Of a stretch of 64,000 bases of DNA, positions 16,721 through 24,552 are shown piece by piece; position 1 is the stretch's first letter, and every line of letters begins with the position of its first letter. The DNA is from Firmicutes bacterium OM04-13BH. GTDB lineage: Bacteria; Bacillota; Clostridia; Lachnospirales; Lachnospiraceae. The position numbers and the translations under genes were made by a program. The DNA is taken from positions 1-64,000 of the forward strand of contig QULP01000003.1 in NCBI GenBank assembly GCA_003481745.1. The letters run 5' to 3'. The notes beneath the pieces were generated by a model. That model saw nothing but the letters and a program-made list of their open reading frames with translations, had not been told where the DNA came from and ran no database searches.

Positions 16721-17770
16721 TTATACTTTTATTACATGATGTCCCGCTGCCTTTAACAGACGGTTCATGATTGCCTGACCCATATTCGGTGTATCAAACG
16801 ATTCCGAAAAAATCAAATTAACATTTTCACTATCAAACTCTCTTAAAATTCTAAATAAATGCAGACCGATGCTTTCTTCATCCTGTCTGCTTCCGATGCT
16901 TTTTACAACAGATGCATGATAAAGCATTTTTGTCTCATCTGTTCCGATAACACCAACGCGAAGACCTTCGGCTTCTGCTTTACGGCATTTCTCATTAATT
17001 GCCGCTACAACTGCTTCTGTTTCTCCTTCAATAATGGTCAACTCCGCTCTCGGGGCATAATGACGATACTTCATTCCCGGTGCTTTCGGTCTCACAGAGG
17101 CATCGGTAATCAAAAGCCCTTTATCCATTCGCACTTCTCCGATTACCTCTGCAATCATCTTCTGATTGATATAGCCTGGTCTTAAAATAACCGGAATTTT
17201 CTCTGTAAAATCTACAATCGTTGATTCCAGACCAATTCCAACTTCACCGCCATCTAAAATCATATCTACTTTGCCATTCAAGTCCTCTATTACATGCTCT
17301 GCAAGTGTTGGACTTGGACGTCCTGAAGTATTTGCACTCGGAGCTGCCACATATTTTCCGCCATAGCATATTAGCGCTCTTGCCACCTTATGAGACGGCA
17401 TACGCACTGCCACACTTTCAAGACCTCCTGTTGTCTCAATCGGAACAATGTCTTTTTTCTTAAAAATCATCGTAAGAGGTCCGGGCCAATATTTTTCTGC
17501 CAGTTTTTTTGCGCCGTCCGGAACATCCTCTGCAATCTTATCCAAGTCTTCCAATTGGGCAATATGAATAATCAGCGGATTATCCGATGGACGGCCTTTT
17601 GCCTGATATATTTTTTCTGAAGAACGAGCATTTAATCCATCTCCACCCAAACCATATACTGTCTCTGTCGGAAATGCCACAAGTCCACCGTTTTTCAAGA
17701 TTTCTCCAGCTTCTTTTATTGCCGCTTCATCCGGATGTTCTTTATCTACTTTTACTATTTTTGTAATCAC
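16721..17770 (-). CDS. tsaC: L-threonylcarbamoyladenylate synthase (Sua5/YwlC type)
   Basis: Makes threonylcarbamoyl-AMP for the universal t6A37 modification of ANN-decoding tRNAs. The N-terminal YrdC domain (about residues 10-200) shows VAFPTETVYGLGGDG, KGRPSDNPLIIHI and SANTSGRPSPT. A C-terminal Sua5 domain follows after an extended linker (APGMKYRHYAPRA), giving 349 residues. It starts with GTG after AAAGAGAG. It forms a two-gene unit with rpiB, a Firmicutes arrangement (ywlC-ywlF). Confidence 0.95.
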   Translation of the reverse strand: MITKIVKVDKEHPDEAAIKEAGEILKNGGLVAFPTETVYGLGGDGLNARSSEKIYQAKGRPSDNPLIIHIAQLEDLDKIAEDVPDGAKKLAEKYWPGPLTMIFKKKDIVPIETTGGLESVAVRMPSHKVARALICYGGKYVAAPSANTSGRPSPTLAEHVIEDLNGKVDMILDGGEVGIGLESTIVDFTEKIPVILRPGYINQKMIAEVIGEVRMDKGLLITDASVRPKAPGMKYRHYAPRAELTIIEGETEAVVAAINEKCRKAEAEGLRVGVIGTDETKMLYHASVVKSIGSRQDEESIGLHLFRILREFDSENVNLIFSESFDTPNMGQAIMNRLLKAAGHHVIKV

Positions 17771-17823
17771 AATTACACTCTCTTTCTATCTTCACATACA
17801 TCTTTATCATATCATAAAAGCGG

Positions 17824-18507
17824 TTAATCTTCCAGATATTTTAAAATTCCTTTTTCAACTGCCTTCGCCACTCTTTCTTGATACTCATCTTGCACTAACA
17901 GCCCCGCTTCTTTTTTATTGCTTAAGAAACCACATTCCACAATATTTAAGATCCCCTCGCTTCTTTTTAAAAGATAATAAGTACGATTGGACTTCTCTAC
18001 CCTTGGATGCTCAATCTTTAATTTTTCATTCAATGCTTCTTGAATACATATTGCAAGCTTCTTCCCCTCTGCCGAACTTTCATAATAAAACACCTGCGGT
18101 CCACAGACCTGTTCATCCGGATAACTGTTCTGATGAATGCTGACTGTTAAAAGAGGATGATTTTCTTTAATTATCTCACATCTTTTCTGCATATCCTGCA
18201 CTTTTTTGTTTGGACTGTTTTCTTCATACAGTCCTTCGTCTTTTTTCCTTGTCATAATCACGTCATATCCAGCTGCCTTTAACAAACGTTCCAGCTTTTT
18301 CGCAATTGCAAGATTAATCTCTTTTTCTTTTAATTCATTTTGTCCAATCACTCCCGGGTCTATTCCGCCATGTCCGCTGTCTACAACAATTACCCCCTTG
18401 CTTTCTTTAGGTGTTCCATTTGCCAGCTGTGCCCCTTCTTTTGAAAGAAAAAAGACAGAAACCAGAAGAAGCAATGCCATAACAGTCTGTGCGATATGCT
18501 TTTTCAT
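17824..18507 (-). CDS. cwlD: N-acetylmuramoyl-L-alanine amidase, CwlD-like
   Basis: Zinc amidase that removes peptides from muramic acid. CwlD starts muramic-delta-lactam formation in spore cortex. One N-terminal membrane/signal segment (about 7-23) is followed by an Amidase_3 domain with VVDSGHGGIDPG (His46), the zinc Glu in KEINLAIA (E63), SIHQNSY and the catalytic Glu in VECGFLSN. The 227 residues match CwlD. Its SD (AAAGGA) lies in the 3' arm of a strong hairpin directly upstream, with a sigma-E-like -10 at the loop edge, so it appears insulated from the DivIVA-like gene before it. A general vegetative amidase is possible but less likely. Confidence 0.88.
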   Translation of the reverse strand: MKKHIAQTVMALLLLVSVFFLSKEGAQLANGTPKESKGVIVVDSGHGGIDPGVIGQNELKEKEINLAIAKKLERLLKAAGYDVIMTRKKDEGLYEENSPNKKVQDMQKRCEIIKENHPLLTVSIHQNSYPDEQVCGPQVFYYESSAEGKKLAICIQEALNEKLKIEHPRVEKSNRTYYLLKRSEGILNIVECGFLSNKKEAGLLVQDEYQERVAKAVEKGILKYLED

Positions 18508-18512
18508 AAATA

Positions 18513-18562
18513 AAAAATCCTTTAAAGTATACTCTGTTAAGTATATGCTTTAAAGGATTTTT
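18513..18562 (-). promoter_or_regulatory. Terminator/SD-masking hairpin ahead of cwlD
   Basis: 15-bp perfect inverted repeat (arms 18513-18527 and 18548-18562) with a 20-nt interior. The minus-strand 3' arm contains AAAGGA and runs into TTTTTTATTT and the cwlD ATG. It serves as terminator for the DivIVA-like gene and masks the cwlD SD. CATATACT at the 5' edge of the interior resembles a sigma-E -10. Confidence 0.8.
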
Positions 18563-18599
18563 ATTTTCTCAATCGAAATGATTCAGAACTTCTAAAAAA

Positions 18600-19496
18600 T
18601 TATTCTTCTTCATTTTCCATCATGTACTGGTCTTCCTGATTTAAGAGTTTTGAAATCTGAAGCGCAATCTTTTCATCTTCATCCAATGCCTCGCTGTTTT
18701 CTTCTTCTTCCTCTTCCTCCTCTTCAAGCGGAGTCAGCTCCAAGTCATCTAAATTTTCATCTAAATCATCGAGTGCATCCAAGTCTTCGTCTTCTTCATC
18801 TAACGGTTCGATTTCCTGTGTTTCTTCTGTTTCTGCATCTTCAGTCTCTGCTTCCGCTTCTGTTTCAAGCTCACTTTCTGTTTCTACTTCTGCCTCTGCC
18901 TCTACTTCTGCCCCTTCTTTCTCTGTTTCCGGCAGAAGTTCACTTTCCACACCTTCCATTTCAGCAAAAGAAGTCGGCATTGCATCAATGATTTTATGTA
19001 CTTCGTTATAAGAATCTGCGAAATGCTTCTGTGCACTGTTAATTAACTCTACAATCTGGCTCATTTCTTCCTGTAATGCCAGGTATTTTTTCTTTCCATC
19101 TAAGAGTTTGCCATCAATTTCCAACTCTGCATCGGCAATTTTCTGCTTTGCTTCCGCTTCTGCATCGGCAACCATCTTGTCGCATTTTTCCTGTGTTTCT
19201 TCAATCATTTTGTCCGCTCTTAACTGTGCTTCCAACGCAACTCTTCCGATGGTTTCATAATTATCTACATATTTCTGGTATTTTTCCTGAATCTCTCTTT
19301 CCAGACGTTCCTGATTGGCTTCTTTTAATTCCAGTCTTTTCTGCAGTTCAGCAATTCTTTGTTCTTTTTCTTCAATCTCTTTTTTGAAGGCAAGCTGCTG
19401 CTGAGCTGTTTCATCTTTCATCTTCTGTACTTTTTCCTGTACGTCATCCTTATCAAATCCACCCATTAATGTTGTTTTAAACATTTCTTCTGCCAT
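18600..19496 (-). CDS. DivIVA-like coiled-coil protein with acidic tail
   Basis: The N-terminus (MFKTTLMGGFDKDDVQEKVQKMKDE) resembles the membrane-curvature-binding start of DivIVA/GpsB proteins. A long coiled coil (about residues 25-165) follows. The last 120 residues are a very acidic low-complexity tail rich in Glu-Ala-Glu/Thr-Glu repeats, ending EDQYMMENEEE. There is no membrane segment. DivIVA proteins organise poles and septa, and in Bacillus polar DivIVA anchors RacA-bound chromosomes at sporulation. The neighbours are a GH18 envelope protein upstream and cwlD downstream. The DivIVA relationship is weak by eye and could be any coiled-coil scaffold. Confidence 0.6.
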   Translation of the reverse strand: MAEEMFKTTLMGGFDKDDVQEKVQKMKDETAQQQLAFKKEIEEKEQRIAELQKRLELKEANQERLEREIQEKYQKYVDNYETIGRVALEAQLRADKMIEETQEKCDKMVADAEAEAKQKIADAELEIDGKLLDGKKKYLALQEEMSQIVELINSAQKHFADSYNEVHKIIDAMPTSFAEMEGVESELLPETEKEGAEVEAEAEVETESELETEAEAETEDAETEETQEIEPLDEEDEDLDALDDLDENLDDLELTPLEEEEEEEEENSEALDEDEKIALQISKLLNQEDQYMMENEEE

Positions 19497-19553
19497 ATTA
19501 CTGTCTTCCTTTCTATTTTTGCAAAATAATTTTCATTACATTTTACGGATTTT

Positions 19554-21251
19554 CTACTCAAGGTACTGCTCAATCAAATCCCATACGCTGTTACGCTCCA
19601 GTCCCAGTTTCCATTCCGCCACTCCTGCCAGCTCATATTTTTGAAATAACTTCAGCTTTTCTTCCAGAGACTGTTCATCTTCCAGCCACATCTGGTATTT
19701 TCCGCTTCCTGTTTCCAGTTCTGCATAGTTCTGTGAAGTTTTTTCATCCCAGGCAGAGGTCATTCCCATATTTTCTACTGACTGTCCAGCCTGACTCATT
19801 CCAAGAATTTCACTCGTCACACTGCCAGTAGTATCAGTATACCACATTCTGGTGTAAAATGGCATTCCATTAATTACTTTATTTGCAGGAACTTCTTTTA
19901 AAGTCTGCGTAATCCCTTTTTCCACAAACGGAAGAGATGCCACCGAACCGGCTTTTTCTGAGCCTTCCATATGTTCATCATATCCCATAATAATCACATA
20001 ATCCGCTACAATCCCCTGCTCTTTACGATTATAGTAAGTTGTAAATTCCGGCACCGGATCATCCACAGATAACACAAGCTGATTTTTCCTGCATCCGATA
20101 GAAAGCTCACGGATAAACTGAATAAAATGAGGGGCTTCCTCTTTTGTCATAGACTCAAAGTCCACATTAATTCCATCCATTCCAACCCGTTTTGCTTCTG
20201 AGAGAAGCATCTCTACCAGATGATTTCTTGAAGCGGTATTCGAAAGCGTTGCAAGTGTACTGACACTCGAATTAAAATTGTCTACCAGTCCCCAGACTTC
20301 CATTCCGGCTTCATGCGCAGTCTTTACATAATCTGCACTTGCAAGCGAAGAAATTGCTCCATCTGTTCCGGTCACAGAAAACCAGGTAGGGGAAAGCACA
20401 TTAATTCCCTTTGTTCCGGAAAGTACTTCTGATAATGCCTTATTTGCATCTTCGGAAGTTACCTGATGCCAGGCTAAATTAATTTTATAATCTCTGGTCA
20501 GACTTGTATAAGTTTCATTAAATTCGCCCTGATACTCGGTTTTCTCTTCCTTTGCATCTGAAATACTGTCATTTTTGATATAACCGTCAAATCCATCTTC
20601 CGTTGCAACTCTTGACCATTCATCCAGTGTCTCCAGCAGCACCAATTTGTCCTTTTTCTTGACATCGGTTAGAATTTCACTTTTAATTCCACCGCGATAA
20701 CGAACTACCGTATCCTCTGTTACTGTTACCGTTTTTTGTGTTCCAAATTTATAAGAAATAATCACTTTATCCGGATTCTCACTCTTTGTCACCATAATCT
20801 GCATATATTGTTCGATAAATTCCAATGCCAGATATACGGTATCCTCTTTTTCACAGATAATCGGATATTCTTCTGTCTTTTCTTTTCCTACGGCAGTATA
20901 AGTATTACTGTCCGGTGAAATTGAAATCACTTCTGACGGTGTTGAATAAAGCATCTTTTGATTTGCTTCATCCCAGTAGAAACGTCCACCTAAAACATCG
21001 GATACTGTATCATAATCCAGATAAATATGTCCGTCTATCATTTTCGCTTTTCTATCACTGACTGTGTTTTGCAAAACCAGAGCGACATCGTCATCCGAAG
21101 TCAGCCCATAATAAGTGCGAACGTCCATCCTCTCATCCGACGGCGTCATTCTTTTGATAACTGCGGTTAGAGCACCCACACATCCAACCAGTACAATCAA
21201 TAAAATCACAACAATGACAGGAACCATTTCTTTTCTTTTTTTTCCACTCAT
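19554..21251 (-). CDS. Membrane-anchored GH18-family protein with SH3-like domain
   Basis: Single N-terminal membrane anchor (about 11-31), then a copper-amine-oxidase-N-like region (about 55-165) and a bacterial SH3 module (about 172-230, RYRGGIKSEILTDVKKKDKL). A GH18 barrel follows with the catalytic motif DGINVDFE (359-366, Glu366). Proteins of this build, such as Bacillus YaaH/SleL and YvbX relatives, act on peptidoglycan or spore cortex rather than chitin, and the membrane anchor fits an envelope role. The promoter has TATAAT at 21282-21287 and a perfect TTCGACA Spo0A box upstream. The 57-nt gap to the DivIVA-like gene allows co-transcription. Substrate is not known. Confidence 0.82.
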   Translation of the reverse strand: MSGKKRKEMVPVIVVILLIVLVGCVGALTAVIKRMTPSDERMDVRTYYGLTSDDDVALVLQNTVSDRKAKMIDGHIYLDYDTVSDVLGGRFYWDEANQKMLYSTPSEVISISPDSNTYTAVGKEKTEEYPIICEKEDTVYLALEFIEQYMQIMVTKSENPDKVIISYKFGTQKTVTVTEDTVVRYRGGIKSEILTDVKKKDKLVLLETLDEWSRVATEDGFDGYIKNDSISDAKEEKTEYQGEFNETYTSLTRDYKINLAWHQVTSEDANKALSEVLSGTKGINVLSPTWFSVTGTDGAISSLASADYVKTAHEAGMEVWGLVDNFNSSVSTLATLSNTASRNHLVEMLLSEAKRVGMDGINVDFESMTKEEAPHFIQFIRELSIGCRKNQLVLSVDDPVPEFTTYYNRKEQGIVADYVIIMGYDEHMEGSEKAGSVASLPFVEKGITQTLKEVPANKVINGMPFYTRMWYTDTTGSVTSEILGMSQAGQSVENMGMTSAWDEKTSQNYAELETGSGKYQMWLEDEQSLEEKLKLFQKYELAGVAEWKLGLERNSVWDLIEQYLE

Positions 21252-21281
21252 TTTGCGCTCCTTATCTTCAAATTCTTTTTC

Positions 21282-21324
21282 ATTATAACATACTTTTCGC
21301 TTCCGTCATTATCTTTCTTCGACA
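21282..21324 (-). promoter_or_regulatory. Promoter of the GH18 gene with Spo0A-like box
   Basis: Minus strand -10 TATAAT (21282-21287) with a weak -35 ATGACG (21304-21309, 16-bp spacer). A perfect 0A box core, TGTCGAA, lies at 21318-21324 about 45-50 nt upstream of the expected start, where a Spo0A activator site would fit. Confidence 0.5.
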
Positions 21325-21355
21325 ATTTATGTTTTTTTAAGATTCAGAGAAACTC

Positions 21356-21411
21356 AAAAAGACTGCTACTTTCCGAATTTTTATTCATGAAAGCAGCAGC
21401 CTTTCTTTTAT
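21356..21411 (-). terminator. Terminator after the 75-residue ORF
   Basis: Inverted repeat GACTGCTACTTTC / GAAAGCAGCAG with one unpaired base. It is followed by CTTTTTGAG on the minus strand, 30 nt past the 75-codon ORF. Confidence 0.6.
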
Positions 21412-21441
21412 GCCTAAGCGGGGACCTATAGCATTTTATTT

Positions 21442-21669
21442 TTATGTTTCTTCTTTTTTTAATTTTATCAAATCAAATTCAAGCCGTTCCACTTTCCCCC
21501 TTTCATTCTGCACATAATCCCGCATATAAGTACCTTCTTCTTCAATCATGCAGGCATGCACGATTTCTTCCGGTGTACTTGGTTTTCCGTTCAGCCACAG
21601 CGGAATTCCTTCTGTTTGATAGGTTTCCAGTTCACGCCCAAGCGGGGATGGTTCTTTTTCTTTGCTCAT
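21442..21669 (-). CDS. Small unknown acidic protein, 75 residues
   Basis: I do not recognise this protein. It begins MSKEKEPSPLGRELETYQTE and ends LEFDLIKLKKEET, with a central PLWLNGKPSTPEEIVHACMIEEE. It is soluble, acidic, has a single Cys and no membrane segment. The open frame extends upstream to 21801, but the ATG at 21669 with an AAAGG 13 nt away is more plausible. A perfect inverted repeat (21694-21714) lies just upstream and a terminator just downstream, so it looks like a real monocistronic gene. The Trp-Leu-Asn-Gly stretch followed by TPEEIV hints at a small regulatory helix bundle, but that is guesswork. Confidence 0.6.
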   Translation of the reverse strand: MSKEKEPSPLGRELETYQTEGIPLWLNGKPSTPEEIVHACMIEEEGTYMRDYVQNERGKVERLEFDLIKLKKEET

Positions 21670-21693
21670 ACACTTTTTCTGCCTTTCTGTATT

Positions 21694-21714
21694 TATGTAT
21701 TCACAGAATACATA
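21694..21714. repeat. Perfect 9-bp inverted repeat upstream of the 75-residue ORF
   Basis: TATGTATTC-ACA-GAATACATA, both arms exact. It sits 12-45 nt upstream of the start codon and could be an operator or a leader hairpin. Confidence 0.6.
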
Positions 21715-21879
21715 TTTGTGATATATGATAACAGCAGAAACAAAATAGCAGATATGTAACATTCTGATATTTGGCACAGGCGCAAATCTCCTTACAGACA
21801 AAAAAGCTTTGACGTTTTTTGATTTTTTTATATTCTTATATTTATGCTCTTATATTTTGTTCTTTCAAATTGGAAATTT

Positions 21880-22122
21880 CTACAGACATTCTGAATGAAT
21901 GTTCCGATTTAACCAGATGGTTATATGATTAGAAAATTGTCTCAGATTATTTTGATTTGTTTCTATAAATGAATTTGTTTCTATCATTAATTCATTTGCT
22001 TTTATTCTATTTGGCTTTCGACTAAATAAAGGATTTGAAGTTTTTTTATCCTCCTTTCCATAAAACCTGCCCAGCCTTTTTATCTGTAGTATTACTATAC
22101 CATGCTCCCTGCTTTCCCACAA
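21880..22122 (-). other. Decayed or leader-only region with orphan promoter and SD
   Basis: The stretch between the 75-residue gene and mecA holds no convincing gene. On the minus strand there is a plausible promoter, TTGTGG (22117-22122), 17 bp, TATAGT (22094-22099), and then a strong SD AAAGGAGG (22050-22057). No ATG, GTG or TTG is in reach of that SD. An open frame continues through a Met at about 21985 and a short repeat (FIETN twice) to a stop at 21880. It may be a small gene that lost its start. Confidence 0.3.
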
Positions 22123-22170
22123 GCATTTTTACTTAAAATTCGGAAGATTTATGAAAAAACAAGGAACTGC

Positions 22171-22200
22171 TTTACATTCTTCGTTTTGATAGTATATAAT
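22171..22200 (+). promoter_or_regulatory. Promoter of mecA
   Basis: TTTACA (22171-22176), 18-bp spacer, TATAAT (22195-22200), about 55 nt upstream of the mecA ATG. Confidence 0.75.
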
Positions 22201-22259
22201 ATAAATGAAAAAGTATATTCTTTTGATTGTAGAATAGTTTGAGACAGGATGTGATATTT

Positions 22260-23054
22260 ATGAAAATAGAAAAAATTAATGAAAATCAGATTCGATGCAC
22301 TTTAACAAAAGCGGATTTAGAAGACCGCCAGATTCGTTTAAGTGAACTTGCTTATGGCACAGAGAAAGCCAAAAGTCTGTTTCGTGATATGATGCAGCAG
22401 GCAAACATTGAATTTGGATTTGAAGCGGACAATATTCCTCTTATGATTGAGGCAATTCCAATTTCAATGGACAGTATCGTCTTAATCATTACAAAAGTAG
22501 AAGACCCTGACGAGTTAGATACCCGTTTTTCAAAATTTACACCGTTTTCTTCTTCCGGAAATGATGCGCTTTCCGCCCCTCCAGCTATTGAAGGAGCAGA
22601 TGATATTTTAGACCTCTTCCAAAAAGTTTATGATGCAAGAAGCAAAGCTGCCGCAAAAAAGAAATCTTCCAAACCACAGCCTGCTTCTTCTGAAACCAAT
22701 ACAGCATCTGCATCCTCTGCTAAATCAGAAACTTCCGAAGAGGATACAGAAATCAAGCTTGATTTAATCCGCAACTTTACGTTCCATACACTTGATGATG
22801 TAATTCTGGCTTCCAAAGCATTGAATCATTTCTTTACCGGAAAAAATTCTTTATATAAAGATGACTTTGCAGAAGAATACAGTTTAGTACTCCATCAGTC
22901 CGGAAGCTCTCCATCTGATTTTAATAAAGTCTGCAACATGCTCTCCGAATATGGAAGTGGAAAACCATTCTCTTTAGCCGGAGAAGCACATCTGATTGAA
23001 CATGCTGACTGTATTCTTTCCGGTCATGCGTTAGAACAACTTGCTGATTTATAA
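22260..23054 (+). CDS. mecA: MecA-type adaptor protein for ClpC
   Basis: Adaptor that delivers substrates to the ClpCP protease; in Bacillus it controls competence (ComK) and sporulation entry. The N-terminal substrate-binding domain runs from MKIEKINENQIRCTLTKADLEDR to about residue 85 and the C-terminal ClpC-binding domain covers about 165-264. Between them lies a Lys/Ser/Ala-rich linker longer than in Bacillus. An upstream in-frame Met exists at 22239, but the ATG at 22260 has the AGGA SD and is the family start. It has its own promoter and terminator. Target proteins cannot be deduced. Confidence 0.9.
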   Translation: MKIEKINENQIRCTLTKADLEDRQIRLSELAYGTEKAKSLFRDMMQQANIEFGFEADNIPLMIEAIPISMDSIVLIITKVEDPDELDTRFSKFTPFSSSGNDALSAPPAIEGADDILDLFQKVYDARSKAAAKKKSSKPQPASSETNTASASSAKSETSEEDTEIKLDLIRNFTFHTLDDVILASKALNHFFTGKNSLYKDDFAEEYSLVLHQSGSSPSDFNKVCNMLSEYGSGKPFSLAGEAHLIEHADCILSGHALEQLADL

Positions 23055-23063
23055 AACAGACTT

Positions 23064-23101
23064 AAAAATGCCATCAGGATAATTTTCCCGATGGCATTTT
23101 A
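23064..23101 (+). terminator. Terminator of mecA (bidirectional)
   Basis: AAAATGCCATC / GATGGCATTTT stem with one mismatch region and a T-rich 3' flank. It lies between the convergent mecA and DUF1858 genes. Confidence 0.8.
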
Positions 23102-23134
23102 TTTACCAAATCTCACAATTATTCGGCTTAATTC

Positions 23135-23335
23135 TTATTTGTTTGCCAAAAAATCATTAATCTGCGCAGTTAAAACATCTGCGTCGATTCCATGAACCAT
23201 AGCAGCTTCTTCTAAGCTTTCACCCTGAGCGGATGGGCATCCGATGCAGTGCATACCTGCTCTCATAAGAATCGGAACAATATTTTCATCTGTGCGGATT
23301 AATTCGCCAATTGTCATATCTTTAGAAATTGTCAT
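23135..23335 (-). CDS. DUF1858 redox-disulfide domain protein
   Basis: 66-residue protein made of a single DUF1858 domain. It contains [14 protein letters not shown] [20 protein letters not shown] and then [24 protein letters not shown] with the CxxC pair C30/C33. The family is described as a hybrid-cluster-protein-associated redox-disulfide domain. It probably cycles its disulfide with ferredoxin- or NAD(P)H-linked partners, but no biochemical role is established. The start follows GGAGG. It is divergent from the ferredoxin gene across 204 nt, which suggests a shared redox theme. Confidence 0.85.
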   Translation of the reverse strand: MTISKDMTIGELIRTDENIVPILMRAGMHCIGCPSAQGESLEEAAMVHGIDADVLTAQINDFLANK

Positions 23336-23458
23336 TCTTCATTTCCTCCTTAATTTTCGTACGTCCCTATTATAAACGTTTTTCCCCCGATATTCAACTA
23401 TTTTTATCTGAATTTATAAGATGATAATTTTTTTCACAAATTGTTTGTAAATAAAGAC

Positions 23459-23487
23459 TTGTATTCTCAATCTAAATATATTAGAAT
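23459..23487 (+). promoter_or_regulatory. Promoter of the ferredoxin gene
   Basis: TTGTAT (23459-23464), 17-bp spacer, TAGAAT (23482-23487), about 50 nt upstream of the start. Confidence 0.72.
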
Positions 23488-23539
23488 ATGCATATAAACT
23501 GAGCTATGAAGTTCAGAGAATATAAGGAGGATAATTATT

Positions 23540-23710
23540 ATGGCATATGTAATTACAGATGAATGTTTAAGCTGTGGAACTTGTGAAGGAGAATGTCCAG
23601 TAAGCGCTATCTCTGAAGGAGATGGAAAATACGAAATCAACGCTGATGAATGTGTAGATTGCGGAACTTGCGCTGGTGTCTGTCCTGCAGAAGCTATCGT
23701 AGAAGGCTAA
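23540..23710 (+). CDS. fdx: 2[4Fe-4S] clostridial-type ferredoxin
   Basis: 56-residue electron carrier with two cysteine sets, C9-C12-C15-C19 and C38-C41-C44-C48 (CLSCGTCEGECP and CVDCGTCAGVCP). This is the classic clostridial pattern with pseudo-twofold repeat. It accepts electrons from enzymes such as the pyruvate:ferredoxin oxidoreductase in this window and feeds hydrogenase or Rnf-type systems. The start MAYVITDEC follows AAGGAGG at 10-nt spacing. It is monocistronic, with its own promoter and strong terminator, as expected for an abundant protein. Confidence 0.97.
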   Translation: MAYVITDECLSCGTCEGECPVSAISEGDGKYEINADECVDCGTCAGVCPAEAIVEG

Positions 23711-23737
23711 TTTATTAAAAAGCTATTACAAAAATGA

Positions 23738-23770
23738 AGAGTGGTGCTTCATGCATCACTCTTTTTTTTT
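23738..23770 (+). terminator. Terminator of the ferredoxin gene
   Basis: AGAGTGGTGC / GCATCACTCT hairpin with a 5-nt loop followed by nine T. It overlaps the 3' end of the convergent MerR-like gene. Confidence 0.88.
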
Positions 23771-24447
23771 CGGAAAAAATGATGTTTTTCCTGTTTTTCT
23801 TTTTCTACTGCCACTGCAACCTCTTTTCTTGCTTTCTGACAGATTCTTATTTTTTCATCCAGCTTCCTGCATTTTTCTTCTTCCTGATTCCGGTAATTTT
23901 GCTCTTTCATCCGCTCTTTTACAATTCGGTTCAAAATTTCCATAAACTCTTTAGGAACTCCGCTCTCCTGCCCATCTGGTTTGTTCGTCTGTCTGTTCTG
24001 TTCCTTTTTCTTTTTTTGTTCCCTCGCTCTTGCTGCTTTCTGCGCTTTTTTACGTTTTCCAGAATATGCAGAACGACTTACAGAATTTACGGCTGTCTCG
24101 AACTTTCTCTCTGCTTTTTCTAAATTTTTTATTTCTGAAATTCTTTGTGAATTTTCTTTTTCTAATACTTCTCTTTCTAAATTATCTCCTTTCGAATTTG
24201 TTTCTTCCTGTTTTACAGTCTCATAAAACAGCGGAATTACTTTTTTTATCTCTTTCAATGAAAAACCTTTTTTCTTCAGTTCTTTAATACACAAAATAAC
24301 CTGTATATCATATCGGGTGTAGTACCGGTGTCCCAGTTCATTTCTTCCTATCGGTAATAACAGTTCTTCTTCCCAGTAGCGAAGCACATGAGACTGCACT
24401 TCAAGAAGTTTTGATGCCTGAGAAACCAAATAGCCGGACTCACTCAT
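23749..24447 (-). CDS. MerR-type HTH protein with long basic coiled-coil tail, RacA-like layout
   Basis: A MerR-type winged helix (about residues 5-75; YLVSQASKLLEVQSHVLRYWEEE, then GHRYYTRYDIQVILCIKELKKKGFSLKEI) is followed by 150 residues rich in Lys, Arg, Glu and Gln. That tail includes a strongly basic stretch (KRKKAQKAARAREQKKKKEQ) and a coiled coil near the end. There is no effector-binding domain, so classic drug or metal sensing is unlikely. The layout resembles RacA, the Spo0A-controlled chromosome anchor of sporulating Bacillus, and a perfect 0A box precedes the promoter here. Sequence similarity to RacA is not evident by eye beyond the HTH. A plain transcription factor is the alternative. 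Confidence 0.7.
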   Translation of the reverse strand: MSESGYLVSQASKLLEVQSHVLRYWEEELLLPIGRNELGHRYYTRYDIQVILCIKELKKKGFSLKEIKKVIPLFYETVKQEETNSKGDNLEREVLEKENSQRISEIKNLEKAERKFETAVNSVSRSAYSGKRKKAQKAARAREQKKKKEQNRQTNKPDGQESGVPKEFMEILNRIVKERMKEQNYRNQEEEKCRKLDEKIRICQKARKEVAVAVEKEKQEKHHFFRKKKSDA

Positions 24448-24507
24448 ATCCTGACCCCTTCCATTTTACTTTCTTTTTCTTATACACCCCTCTATTTTTA
24501 CGCTTCT

Positions 24508-24552
24508 ATTATATCCGCTCTATTTTAAAAAGGCAAGAAAATACGTTCGACA
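24508..24552 (-). promoter_or_regulatory. Promoter of the MerR-like gene with perfect Spo0A box
   Basis: Minus strand TTGCCT (24531-24536), 17-bp spacer, TATAAT (24508-24513). TTTTGTCGAA (24546-24555 region; core 24546-24552) lies 10 bp upstream of the -35 and equals the 0A box core. Confidence 0.62.

Noticed and set aside
18650..18991. Leu/His/Pro-rich plus-strand frame opposite the DivIVA-like tail
   Set aside because: Product of the antisense of Glu-rich repeats; no start signals.
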